Positions 1 through 6,514 of a DNA stretch of 9,317 bases are shown piece by piece (position 1 is the first letter of the stretch; each line of letters starts with the position of its first letter). The notes beneath the pieces were generated by a model. The model saw nothing but the letters and a program-made list of their open reading frames with translations, had not been told where the DNA came from and searched no databases. This DNA is from Bacillota bacterium (GTDB taxonomy: Bacteria > Bacillota > GCA-003054495 > Carboxydocellales > JAJZTU01), in the NCBI GenBank assembly GCA_021848765.1, contig JAJZTU010000122.1:1-9317 (forward strand), written 5' to 3'. A program made the translations under genes and the position numbers.

Positions 1-14
1 ATTTCTATGTACAA

Positions 15-42
15 GGTGGTTCGAGTCCAGCATGGCTCACCA
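15..42 (+). pseudogene. 3' end of a tRNA-Lys-like gene (fragment)
   Basis: Bases 20-26 (TTCGAGT) form a T loop, 27-31 the 3' side of the T stem, 32-38 (ATGGCTC) the 3' acceptor strand, 39 the discriminator A, and 40-42 an encoded CCA. ATGGCTCACCA is the usual 3' end of bacterial tRNA-Lys, whose 5' acceptor strand is GAGCCAT. The 5' T-stem strand reads GGTGG where GCTGG would pair fully with CCAGC, so one pair is broken. Bases 1-14 cannot serve as anticodon stem, loop and variable region: position 37 would be T and no anticodon stem forms. The fragment therefore looks joined to foreign sequence around base 15-17, as at an integrase attachment site in a tRNA gene. A whole tRNA interrupted by the window edge is unlikely for the same reason. 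The lysine assignment rests only on the acceptor strand. Confidence 0.6.
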
Positions 43-76
43 TTCACACTTTCAATGTATGCTAGATATTACTAAG

Positions 77-103
77 CTCGTGGAATACTCCATGAGTTTT
101 TTT
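77..103 (+). terminator. intrinsic terminator after the tRNA fragment
   Basis: CTCGTGGA (77-84) pairs with TCCATGAG (89-96) over eight base pairs, one of them G-U, round the loop ATAC. Seven T residues follow directly at 97-103. It lies 35 bp after the CCA end and is well placed to be the original terminator of the tRNA transcript. Confidence 0.7.
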
Positions 104-180
104 GCATTCGAGAAAAGATGAGAGGTGTTGGATGCCAAGAGATTCTGCCACTTCCAACTTGATCCACCTTGTACATAGAA

Positions 181-203
181 AGCCGGGAATCCCCGGCTTT
201 TTT
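181..203 (+). terminator. intrinsic terminator next to the inverted repeat
   Basis: AGCCGGG (181-187) pairs with CCCGGCT (192-198) round the loop AATC, extended by A-T pairs, and followed by a run of T to 203. This is a strong GC-rich rho-independent signal. It starts at the last base of the right repeat arm, so it would end any transcript that folds into the 2-181 helix. No gene is visible between 104 and 180. Confidence 0.75.
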
Positions 204-462
204 GCGTAGGTTACAAAGGCTTTCGGTCAATAAACCGATGGAATGTCAAAAAAAGGTGACACATGAGTTGGATAGAGAAAGAACAGCATCCTAGCTGAAT
301 AACAACTCACCGCTTAAGATGAAATAACTACAGATTAAACCTAAAAAACTACCATTGGCGAAAAAATAATGAAGATTAGGAAGCAGTAAACTACAATTAA
401 CAGTAGTGAGCCTTTCCGGAAACAGTGGTTTTTGGGAAGAGCGACCATTGCTGTTAGTCTTT

Positions 463-491
463 TTGAATTAGGAATGAATGACCAATAAATT
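463..491 (+). promoter_or_regulatory. possible sigma-A promoter for the membrane-protein gene
   Basis: TTGAAT (463-468) and TAAATT (486-491) are spaced by 17 bp, each matching four of six consensus bases. If used, it would give a leader of roughly 235 nt before the start at 735. Matches of this quality occur by chance in AT-rich DNA. Confidence 0.3.
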
Positions 492-653
492 AAGTTGATT
501 GGCACGAATGAAGAGACTAACGGCGATATGAATAATCGAGGGGGTGAGGGCTGGCGCAGAAACCATTTGATGGCAAAAAACGACTATTGGCAACGCGAAA
601 TCCGCTACTTGGGAGAGGGAATATTTTCCAAGCCATTGCTCAAGAGAGAAAAA

Positions 654-687
654 TCAACGGTTGAACATCAAAAAAATCAACTGTTGA
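654..687. promoter_or_regulatory. paired 11-bp palindromes TCAACNGTTGA (operator-like)
   Basis: TCAACGGTTGA (654-664) and TCAACTGTTGA (677-687) are each palindromic round one central base, and start 23 bp apart, about two helical turns. The two copies can also pair with each other as an 11-pair RNA hairpin with a 12-nt loop. They lie 47 bp before the start codon at 735. Either a DNA site for a dimeric regulator or a leader hairpin would explain them. No regulator can be named. Confidence 0.4.
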
Positions 688-734
688 AGACGAAATTAGG
701 GAGAGAAGATCTTTTAGTACGAGGAGGTAAATGT

Positions 735-2084
735 ATGTCGGGTGATCATAAAATTATCCCCCGTTGGGGCCAGCCACTAACCGGAATCATTTCGCTAATT
801 GTTTTTACTGCTGTGGCCTGGGTATGTTGGTATGTTTTTGCCAGCCCGAAAGGAATTTTTAAACTTTATGAGCATCCTTTTTTAGTTTTCCTGGCCTGGA
901 TGATTCTTTTTGGACTGTGGCAGCACATCATATTTGGTGACTGGCCCTTCCAAAACCTAAAGCCTCTGACCAGGGGGCTGGTTATGACAGCGGTCAACAT
1001 TGCAGGTGTTTATTTCATTATTTACGGAGTGTTTCACAATTTCCTCGGTAAGTTTATGTTCCCCTTCTGGAGTCCGGAAGCAATGACGGAAGTGGTCAAA
1101 AAAGCCGTCGAGTCAGGTGGTTTCGTACCCAAGGCCTTCGCGAAGGCAGTTGCAGGCGGACAATGGACCCCAACAGTGCATGAGCATGTTTACGACATTG
1201 CTCATGAGTTTGCCGGATCATCTATTACCATGGTGGTCCTGATTGGTTTCTTTACTTATGCATTCTGGTCTATCCTGTTCCAAAAGTGGCCCTTTGCCGG
1301 GAAACTGTCACAGCCTGCCCTGGGCTTTGCTGAGTGGTCACTGACCACCACTGTGACTGCTTTCTTCTATGGCTTATTAATATTCCCCTTTTTCGGTAAT
1401 GTTGTTTTCGGGCAGAGTTTTGTAGCGGCTTTCCCCTGGTGGAATGTGCTGGACGGAACCCCGCATTTAAACTATGTTGTTGGTTTCTATGAGTGGGCTA
1501 TCATTTACCTGTTCTTTACCGCTAACATCTGGGAAGGCAATCCCTGGAACCTGGTGAAGAGCCAGCCCTGGCGTGGTATCTTTGGTTTCGTCAGTATTTT
1601 CATTATGGCTTGGGCTACCATGAAATTATCCGTCTGGGGAATGGAATTGTATTGGGGCCCTGTGGATGCTGCAGCCAAGGATGGAATTAACAGCCTTTCC
1701 TGGCGGTACTACAATGCTGCCAACTTGGCCGGATTCACCCTGATGCCGTTCTTGCTCTGGAACCACTACTTTGATAACTGGCCCAAACAGTTTGGTCCGG
1801 TAGTGGGCTGGATAGTCCGTACCGTTGGAGTCTTTGCTTTTGCTGCGCTTATCGGCAAGGTGTATTACTTAAGCAGTGAGCCGGTTCTTGGCCTGACCAG
1901 CCACTTGGGGAACACCGGACTGGAAGGTCACCATCCCAATAAACCCCTGGTATGGCTCTTCTGGTGGATTATTCCCCTGCTCTTCAATGATTGGTTCATG
2001 CACAAAGCTCCTTTTTATGTTGAAGAAAAAGCAGCAAGCGCTGTTCAGCGCGGAGCCAGTCAGCTCAAAACCAAGGCCAGTTAA
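735..2084 (+). CDS. multi-pass membrane protein with internal W-P repeats, unknown function
   Basis: 449 residues from ATG 735, chosen because GAGGAGG lies at 721-727, seven bases upstream, and because the protein becomes membrane-like only after it. I do not recognise the family. The chain is rich in Trp, Phe and Gly, with about ten likely membrane segments starting near residues 13-35 and 47-66. A motif recurs after a membrane segment: DWPFQNLKP (69-77), KWPFAGKLSQP (184-194), NPWNLVKSQP (269-278) and NWPKQFGP (348-355). Each is followed by a Gly and another hydrophobic stretch, which suggests a repeated two-helix unit. A degenerate fifth unit may lie at 418-427. A soluble loop of roughly 50 residues (109-161) holds three His. 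There are no CxxCH haem motifs and only one Cys (31). Its place before sdhCAB hints at a membrane energy or transport role, but a terminator and 359 bp separate them, so this is only context. Confidence 0.85.
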   Translation: MSGDHKIIPRWGQPLTGIISLIVFTAVAWVCWYVFASPKGIFKLYEHPFLVFLAWMILFGLWQHIIFGDWPFQNLKPLTRGLVMTAVNIAGVYFIIYGVFHNFLGKFMFPFWSPEAMTEVVKKAVESGGFVPKAFAKAVAGGQWTPTVHEHVYDIAHEFAGSSITMVVLIGFFTYAFWSILFQKWPFAGKLSQPALGFAEWSLTTTVTAFFYGLLIFPFFGNVVFGQSFVAAFPWWNVLDGTPHLNYVVGFYEWAIIYLFFTANIWEGNPWNLVKSQPWRGIFGFVSIFIMAWATMKLSVWGMELYWGPVDAAAKDGINSLSWRYYNAANLAGFTLMPFLLWNHYFDNWPKQFGPVVGWIVRTVGVFAFAALIGKVYYLSSEPVLGLTSHLGNTGLEGHHPNKPLVWLFWWIIPLLFNDWFMHKAPFYVEEKAASAVQRGASQLKTKAS

Positions 2085-2102
2085 ACCATCAACAAACTTA
2101 GC

Positions 2103-2140
2103 AACGGCCTCTCTCCGCCCCGGGGAGGGGCTGTTTATAA
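2103..2140 (+). terminator. terminator after the membrane-protein gene
   Basis: Bases 2103-2116 pair with 2122-2135 over 14 positions, with a few G-U pairs, round the loop GCCCC. A short TTTATAATTTA tail follows. It begins 18 bp after the stop codon. The stem is very strong and the T run is short. It should separate this gene from the sdh operon. Confidence 0.75.
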
Positions 2141-2443
2141 TTTATAGAAAATAGAAAGGAATGTACTGGTTTTTAGGGTGATTGTTTCTAATAATTAAAA
2201 ATAGTTGCAGGTTTAGTGGGACCGGGCTGGACATGATCAGCGCTTTGGCGCCATTTTGCTTTTTCTTTTTGGTTAAATAGTTTGTGTTTAGAGTATATAG
2301 TAAACAGCCGGTGCTGAAAGTGGCACGGTTTTTGCTAATTAAGTGTATTGGTGCAAAATTGAGGGTGGTGATGGATAAGGGTAGTATCGTAAAAGGGTAG
2401 TAACTTTAGGGAGAGAAAAGTTTTGAAAGGAGTGATATTGGGA
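2141..2443 (+). other. long AT-rich leader region before sdhC
   Basis: No gene is visible in these roughly 300 bp. A hairpin CCG(G)TGC (2308-2314) with GCACGG (2323-2328) is followed by five T (2329-2333), so it could act as a weak terminator or attenuator. A candidate promoter, TTGAGG (2359-2364) and TAGTAT (2382-2387) with 17-bp spacing, sits about 60 bp before the start codon. I recognise no riboswitch. Confidence 0.35.
2359..2387 (+). promoter_or_regulatory. possible sigma-A promoter of sdhCAB
   Basis: The -35 element is TTGAGG and the -10 element is TAGTAT, 17 bp apart, each with four of six consensus bases. It fits as the operon promoter by position, but the boxes are weak. Confidence 0.3.
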
Positions 2444-3055
2444 ATGGATAAACACTTTTTGGTCAGAAAGATTCATTCGCTGTTTGGAATTATTCCAGTT
2501 GGCTTATTCCTGTTAGAACACCTGTTTACCAATTCTTTTGCTCTAAAGGGGGCGGCAGCCTTCGATGACAAGGTGGAATTTTTTCAGTCCCTGCCTGGTC
2601 TTTTACTAATTGAAACCCTATTTATTTTCTTGCCTATTTTGTTCCATGGAGTTTACGGACTCTGGATTTACTATCTCGGGGAAAGCAATGTCGGACGTTA
2701 CGGCTATTACAGGAACTGGTCCTATTTAATTCAGCGGTTGTCAGGACTAATTACTTTTATATTCATAGTTTATCATGTTTACATCACCCGGTTAAGCGCT
2801 CTGCTTTATGGACAGGAAGTCAGCTTTGGGGCAATGCACCAGTCCCTTGCCAACCCCTTTTTGGCTGCATTTTATGTAGTGGGCCTGGTAGCGGCCACCT
2901 ATCACTTTGCCAACGGAATTTGGGGTTTCCTGGTTTCCTGGGGTATCACCATCGGACCTAAAGCCCAACGAATTTCCAGCCTGGTGTGCAGTGGGATTTT
3001 CGTAGTACTAACAATTGTTGGACTTAACGCCCTGCTGGCGTTCATTAACGGTTAA
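2444..3055 (+). CDS. sdhC: succinate dehydrogenase/fumarate reductase cytochrome b subunit
   Basis: Membrane anchor of a Bacillus-type succinate:menaquinone oxidoreductase, carrying two b haems and passing electrons between SdhB and menaquinone. It is 203 residues from ATG 2444. The N-terminal RKIHSLFGIIPVGLFLLEH closely resembles the B. subtilis SdhC start. Five membrane helices lie near residues 12-30, 53-78, 95-117, 138-163 and 178-201. His26, His68, His111 and His154 sit where the four axial haem ligands of B. subtilis SdhC (28, 70, 113, 155) are expected, so the protein should be diheme. Single-chain SdhC with no SdhD is typical of this class. The start is not certain: AAAGGAG (2426-2432) is 11 bases from ATG 2444, and in-frame TTG codons at 2423 and 2438 are alternatives (210 or 205 residues). 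It is first in the operon, 13 bp before sdhA. Confidence 0.93.
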   Translation: MDKHFLVRKIHSLFGIIPVGLFLLEHLFTNSFALKGAAAFDDKVEFFQSLPGLLLIETLFIFLPILFHGVYGLWIYYLGESNVGRYGYYRNWSYLIQRLSGLITFIFIVYHVYITRLSALLYGQEVSFGAMHQSLANPFLAAFYVVGLVAATYHFANGIWGFLVSWGITIGPKAQRISSLVCSGIFVVLTIVGLNALLAFING

Positions 3056-3068
3056 GGGGTGAAATTTG

Positions 3069-4823
3069 ATGAGTGATAACAGAATTATCGTAGTAGGCGG
3101 CGGTTTGGCCGGTTTGATGGCTGCTGTTAAGGCTGCCGAGGCGGGATATAAAGTTGATTTGTTTTCCCTGTGTCCTGTGAAACGTTCCCACTCTGTTTGT
3201 GCCCAGGGGGGGATAAACGGTGCGGTGAACACTAAGGGGGAAGGGGACTCTCCTTGGGAACATTTTGATGATACTATTTACGGCGGTGACTTTCTAGCCA
3301 ATCAACCTCCGGTAAAAGCTATGTGTGATGCAGCTCCCGGTATTATTCACCTTATGGATCGCATGGGTGTAATGTTTAACCGGACCCCTGAGGGTTTGCT
3401 GGATTTCCGCCGCTTCGGTGGTACCAAGCACCACCGGACAGCTTTCGCCGGTGCTACCACCGGTCAACAACTGCTCTATGCCTGTGATGAGCAGGTCAGG
3501 AGCTGGGAAGTGGCCGGGCTGGTTCAAAAGTATGAAAACTGGGAGTTTCTTCAGGCAGTGATTGATGATGAAGGTATTTGCCGGGGGATTGTAGCTCAGG
3601 ATTTGGCTTCAATGGAGATTAAGTATTTTAAAGGTGATGCGGTAATCCTGGCCACCGGTGGTCCCGGACTTATCTTTGCTAAAAGCACCAACTCAGCCAT
3701 CAACACCGGTTCTGCCGCGGCTGCCGTGTACCAACAAGGTGTATATTATGCTAACGGCGAGTTTGTCCAGATTCACCCTACTTCAATTCCCGGTGAAGAT
3801 AAGCTGCGCCTGATGTCTGAATCTGCCCGGGGGGAAGGTGGCCGGATTTGGACCTATAAGGACGGTAAACCCTGGTACTTCCTGGAGGAGAAATACCCTG
3901 CCTATGGGAACCTGGTACCCCGGGATATCGCCACCCGGGAAATCTTTCACGTCTGTGTAGACTTGAAGCTGGGTATTAACGGGGAAAATATGGTTTATCT
4001 GGATCTTTCCCACATTGACGCCCATGAACTGGACCGCAAATTGGGTGGTATCCTGGAAATCTACGAAAAGTTTGTTGGGGATGACCCCAGAAAACTCCCG
4101 ATGAAGATTTTCCCAGGAGTTCATTACTCGATGGGTGGAATTTGGGTTGACTTTAACCAGATGACCAACGTTCCCGGTCTGTTTGCAGCAGGGGAATGTG
4201 ACTATCAGTACCATGGCGCCAACCGCTTGGGAGCGAACTCACTGCTGTCCGCGATCTATACGGGGATGTACGTAGGACCCAAGGCTGTAGAGTACATCAA
4301 AGGACTAAAAAAATCGGCCAATGATATAAGCAGCACTGTTTTTGACCGGGCTCAACAGGAGCAGCAGGAGAAGCTGGATAATATCTATAAAATGAACGGT
4401 ACCGAAAATGCCTATCAGATTTGGGAAGAGATGGGCAAGTGGATGACTGACAACGTGACTGTGGTACGCTATAATGACAAGCTCGCGAAGACGGATGAGA
4501 AACTATTGGAGCTTATGGAGCGCTACAAGAAAATCAACATCAATGATACTGCCCGCTGGAGCAACCAGTCTGCTCAGTTTACCCGTCACCTGGGAGGAAT
4601 GCTCCAATTGGCCAGGGTAATCACTCTAGGGGCTTTGAACAGGAACGAGAGCCGGGGAGCCCACTATAAACCTGACTTCCCTGATCGTGATGATCCTAAC
4701 TGGATGAAGACCACTAAGGCCAAATTTACTCCCAACGGTCCTCAATTTAGCTATGAAGAGGTTGATGTTTCTCTGATTAAGCCCAGGCCACGGAAGTATG
4801 ACGTGGATAAGGAGGTGTCCTAA
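3069..4823 (+). CDS. sdhA: succinate dehydrogenase/fumarate reductase flavoprotein subunit
   Basis: Catalytic subunit interconverting succinate and fumarate with covalent FAD, on the cytoplasmic face of the membrane. It is 584 residues, the usual length. The N-terminal GGGLAGLMAA (10-19) is the dinucleotide-binding loop. His41 in RSHSVCAQGGINGAV is the expected site of 8-alpha-histidyl FAD attachment. Active-site residues known from the family are present: His236 (IHPTS), Arg285 (VPRD, the proton-shuttle Arg), His352 (VHYSMGG) and Arg386 (NRLGANS). The SPWEHFDDTIYGGDFLANQP stretch is of B. subtilis SdhA type. ATG 3069 is preferred over the adjoining TTG 3066 because AGGGGTG (3055-3061) is seven bases before it and overlaps the sdhC stop. 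The direction of catalysis cannot be read from the sequence. In syntrophic and sulfate-reducing relatives this enzyme type can oxidise succinate or reduce fumarate. Confidence 0.96.
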   Translation: MSDNRIIVVGGGLAGLMAAVKAAEAGYKVDLFSLCPVKRSHSVCAQGGINGAVNTKGEGDSPWEHFDDTIYGGDFLANQPPVKAMCDAAPGIIHLMDRMGVMFNRTPEGLLDFRRFGGTKHHRTAFAGATTGQQLLYACDEQVRSWEVAGLVQKYENWEFLQAVIDDEGICRGIVAQDLASMEIKYFKGDAVILATGGPGLIFAKSTNSAINTGSAAAAVYQQGVYYANGEFVQIHPTSIPGEDKLRLMSESARGEGGRIWTYKDGKPWYFLEEKYPAYGNLVPRDIATREIFHVCVDLKLGINGENMVYLDLSHIDAHELDRKLGGILEIYEKFVGDDPRKLPMKIFPGVHYSMGGIWVDFNQMTNVPGLFAAGECDYQYHGANRLGANSLLSAIYTGMYVGPKAVEYIKGLKKSANDISSTVFDRAQQEQQEKLDNIYKMNGTENAYQIWEEMGKWMTDNVTVVRYNDKLAKTDEKLLELMERYKKININDTARWSNQSAQFTRHLGGMLQLARVITLGALNRNESRGAHYKPDFPDRDDPNWMKTTKAKFTPNGPQFSYEEVDVSLIKPRPRKYDVDKEVS

Positions 4824-4825
4824 TC

Positions 4826-5572
4826 ATGCCTGAGTTCATTCAGCTGAAAGTCAGACGCCAGCCCAGCCCCAATGATAAAGGTTACTGGGAAGAATTTAAA
4901 ATTCCTTATAAGTCTAACATGAACGTTATTTCAGTTTTAATGGAGATACAGAAAAACCCGGTCAATGCCGAAGGTAAAAAGACTACTGCGGTGGTTTGGG
5001 AATGCAACTGCCTGGAAGAGGTTTGCGGTGCCTGTACCATGGTAATTAACGGCCAGGCCCGCCAGGCGTGTACCGCCCTGATTGATAGGCTTCAGCAGCC
5101 CATAACCCTCCAGGCTCTCAGCAAGTTTCCGGTTATCAGGGATCTAATGGTGGACCGTAAGCAGATGTTTGAAAACCTGAAGAAGGTTAAGGCCTGGATT
5201 CCCATTGACGGAACCTATGACTTGGGCCCCGGTCCCCGCATGGCTTCCAAGGTCCAGGAGTGGGCTTATCATCTGTCCAAGTGCATGACCTGCGGTTGTT
5301 GTATGGAAGCCTGTCCGCAGGTGAACTCAGCCTCCAAGTTTATCGGGCCTGCTGCCCTTTCTCAGGTGCGTTTATTCAATGCCCACCCTACTGGGGAGAT
5401 GAACCGGGAGGAAAGATTAGATGCTATTATGGGAGACGGTGGTATTACCGATTGCGGTAACTCCCAAAACTGTGTCCAGGCTTGCCCTAAAGAGATTCCT
5501 CTGACAACTTCTATTGCCGACCTCAATAAAGATACGGTAGTTTGGGGAATTAAAAAGTGGCTTAAATCCTAG
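4826..5572 (+). CDS. sdhB: succinate dehydrogenase/fumarate reductase iron-sulfur subunit
   Basis: Electron-transfer subunit linking SdhA FAD to the SdhC haems. It is 248 residues, the normal length. The N-terminal ferredoxin domain holds the [2Fe-2S] ligands Cys62, Cys67, Cys70 and Cys82, spaced as in E. coli FrdB. The C-terminal domain holds Cys153, Cys156, Cys159 and Cys220 for [4Fe-4S], and Cys163, Cys210 and Cys216 for [3Fe-4S]. The assignment is by analogy to the family. Cys60 and Cys158 are extra and not expected ligands. The start is two bases after the sdhA stop, with AAGGAGGTG (4809-4817) inside the end of sdhA, eight bases before ATG, so the two are translationally close. A terminator 36 bp after the stop closes the operon. 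Confidence 0.96.
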   Translation: MPEFIQLKVRRQPSPNDKGYWEEFKIPYKSNMNVISVLMEIQKNPVNAEGKKTTAVVWECNCLEEVCGACTMVINGQARQACTALIDRLQQPITLQALSKFPVIRDLMVDRKQMFENLKKVKAWIPIDGTYDLGPGPRMASKVQEWAYHLSKCMTCGCCMEACPQVNSASKFIGPAALSQVRLFNAHPTGEMNREERLDAIMGDGGITDCGNSQNCVQACPKEIPLTTSIADLNKDTVVWGIKKWLKS

Positions 5573-5608
5573 CAAGTACTTGATAAAACTTTGAATTTTG
5601 ATGAGACG

Positions 5609-5648
5609 ATGAGGCAGCATTTTCATTGATGCTGTCTCATTCCTTTTT
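5609..5648 (+). terminator. terminator of the sdhCAB operon
   Basis: ATGAGGCAGCAT (5609-5620) pairs with ATGCTGTCTCAT (5629-5640) over 12 positions with one G-U, round an eight-base loop. TCCTTTTT follows at 5641-5648. It is a strong intrinsic terminator shortly after the sdhB stop. Confidence 0.88.
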
Positions 5649-5744
5649 CAAACTGCCCCTGCCTGTCTCTGAGAAAGTTTCCCTACCTGTGCCGTTACCT
5701 GTGAAAAAAATTTAGGCAAAATGTTACCCATAAATAGCCCAGTG

Positions 5745-5752
5745 CATATGAT
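5745..5752 (+). promoter_or_regulatory. possible sporulation-type -10 box before cotE
   Basis: CATATGAT matches six of eight bases of the sigma-E -10 consensus CATACAAT and lies about 50 bp before the cotE start. The expected sigma-E -35 element about 14 bp upstream is not convincing. In B. subtilis cotE is read by sigma-E and sigma-K, so a promoter of this kind is expected here. Confidence 0.25.
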
Positions 5753-5801
5753 GGAATAGGTTGGAACAGCTTTTCAAGGACATAAGGAGGGAAAGTCAAT
5801 T

Positions 5802-6425
5802 ATGCAACAGGAATATGAAGGCGAAATAAGGGAAATTATCGCCAAAACCGTTTGTGCAAAAGGAAAGAAAAGGTTTGTCAAGGAGCATCAGCTCTGCCCG
5901 GATCACAGGCCCGAACATATTTTGGGTTATTGGGTAGGCAATCACCATTATTCGGCAAAGTCTTTCCACGACAGTGTTGTAATTACCGGGAAGTATGATG
6001 TTACTGTTTGGTACTCTTATGAAGATCACAGCAAGACAGACCTCTGCAAGCAAACCTTTAATTACAGCGAGCAAATTGCCCTCGGTGAAGTTGAAGGACG
6101 GCTGGAGAAAGATGAGGAAGTGCTGGTTTGTGAGCGGATTGAACCCACATGCAATCTGGCCAAAATCGCCGGGGAAAACATCAAGTTTGGGGTGGAAACC
6201 GCTTTTACGGTAGAAATTATCGGGGAAGCAAAGATGATTGTTGTTGCCTATCCCCCGGGCATCTTAGGTGAAAATGAGGACGATGAGGACTACGATGAAG
6301 AATTAAACAGAGACGACTACGAAGATGAAGACGAAGAAGAAAATGAAGATGGAAATGAAAATGAGGCAGATGATGAAGAAGATTATGAAGATCAGGAGGA
6401 TAATGAAGAAGAAAATGAGGAGTAG
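5802..6425 (+). CDS. cotE: outer spore coat protein CotE
   Basis: Morphogenetic protein that organises the outer spore coat in Bacillus. It acts in the mother cell during sporulation. Recognised from the B. subtilis-like pattern: EIREIIAKTVCAKGKK (8-23), ILGYWVGNHHY (40-50), YDVTVWYSYEDHSKT (65-79) and the ending EIIGEAKMIVV (138-148). It is 207 residues against 181 in B. subtilis. The core ends near 156 and the rest is an acidic tail in which about 36 of 51 residues are Asp or Glu. B. subtilis CotE also has an acidic tail, but a shorter one. ATG 5802 has AAGGAGG at 5784-5790, a slightly long 11-base spacing. It appears monocistronic, with the sdh terminator before it and a hairpin after it. 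Its presence indicates an endospore former. Confidence 0.88.
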   Translation: MQQEYEGEIREIIAKTVCAKGKKRFVKEHQLCPDHRPEHILGYWVGNHHYSAKSFHDSVVITGKYDVTVWYSYEDHSKTDLCKQTFNYSEQIALGEVEGRLEKDEEVLVCERIEPTCNLAKIAGENIKFGVETAFTVEIIGEAKMIVVAYPPGILGENEDDEDYDEELNRDDYEDEDEEENEDGNENEADDEEDYEDQEDNEEENEE

Positions 6426-6427
6426 GT

Positions 6428-6473
6428 AGCAAGAATACTCAGGAAGAGTGCTCAGCAAGAATACTCAGGAAGA
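6428..6473 (+). repeat. 20-bp direct repeat at the 3' edge of cotE
   Basis: AGCAAGAATACTCAGGAAGA occurs exactly at 6428-6447 and 6454-6473, a period of 26 bp, followed by a shorter echo (AGGAAGAATA). It starts two bases after the cotE stop and continues the purine-rich composition of the acidic tail. Slippage duplication is the simplest explanation. Confidence 0.8.
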
Positions 6474-6514
6474 ATAGGAAGAATACAAAGGGGGTTGGAA
6501 ACCGGATATCTATG

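Larger units (their letters stand above)
2..181. repeat. 18-bp perfect inverted repeat flanking the tRNA fragment
   Basis: Bases 2-19 (TTTCTATGTACAAGGTGG) are the exact reverse complement of 164-181. After one T/T mismatch the pairing continues for six more pairs (21-26 with 157-162, one G-U), giving a helix of about 25 positions. The left arm runs into the tRNA fragment, and the right arm abuts the terminator at 181-203. The span is 180 bp. It could be the folded end of an RNA, a small inverted-repeat element, or recombination-site arms. The sequence alone does not decide, and no target duplication can be checked because the left arm lies at the window edge. Confidence 0.75.
204..734 (+). 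other. intergenic region and probable leader, no convincing gene
   Basis: About 530 bp. The frame of the downstream gene stays open back to a TTG at 495, but there is no ribosome site there. The 80 codons before 735 are hydrophilic and basic, unlike the rest of the protein, so I leave them out. Visible structures are: a small hairpin 223-238; a two-step hairpin with outer arms 264-270/303-309 and inner arms 284-287/294-297; and a seven-pair hairpin 425-431/443-449 ahead of CTGTTAGTC and five T at 460-464, which is weakly terminator-like. A possible promoter (463-491) and two palindromes (654-687) are listed separately. I recognise no known riboswitch class. Confidence 0.5.

Noticed and set aside
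15..26. T-box leader motif (GGTGGT)
   Set aside because: Only the first six bases fit AGGTGGTACCGCG, and the following bases match a tRNA T arm and acceptor end. No aminoacyl-tRNA synthetase or amino-acid gene follows.
163..187. Resemblance to the lambda/Gateway attB2 sequence
   Set aside because: About 20 of 23 bases can be aligned with a gap, but the rest of the window is native chromosome with no vector sequence. The site also belongs to the inverted repeat, so I treat it as chance.
1..203. 6S RNA or retron RNA at the window start
   Set aside because: The length and closing helix are suggestive, but I see no conserved 6S sequence pattern and no reverse transcriptase gene nearby. The tRNA-Lys match explains part of the block better.
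501..520. Sigma-54 promoter (TGGCAC)
   Set aside because: The -12 TTGC element is missing at the required spacing.
654..687. FNR/CRP binding site
   Set aside because: TTGA and TCAA half-sites are present, but the spacings are 3 or 12 bp, not the six bases required for TTGA-N6-TCAA.
3783..4214. 143-codon open frame on the minus strand inside sdhA
   Set aside because: It lies wholly within a well-conserved gene, has no recognisable product and mirrors sdhA codon structure. The other antisense frames at 3008-3527 and 5417-6432 fail for the same reasons.
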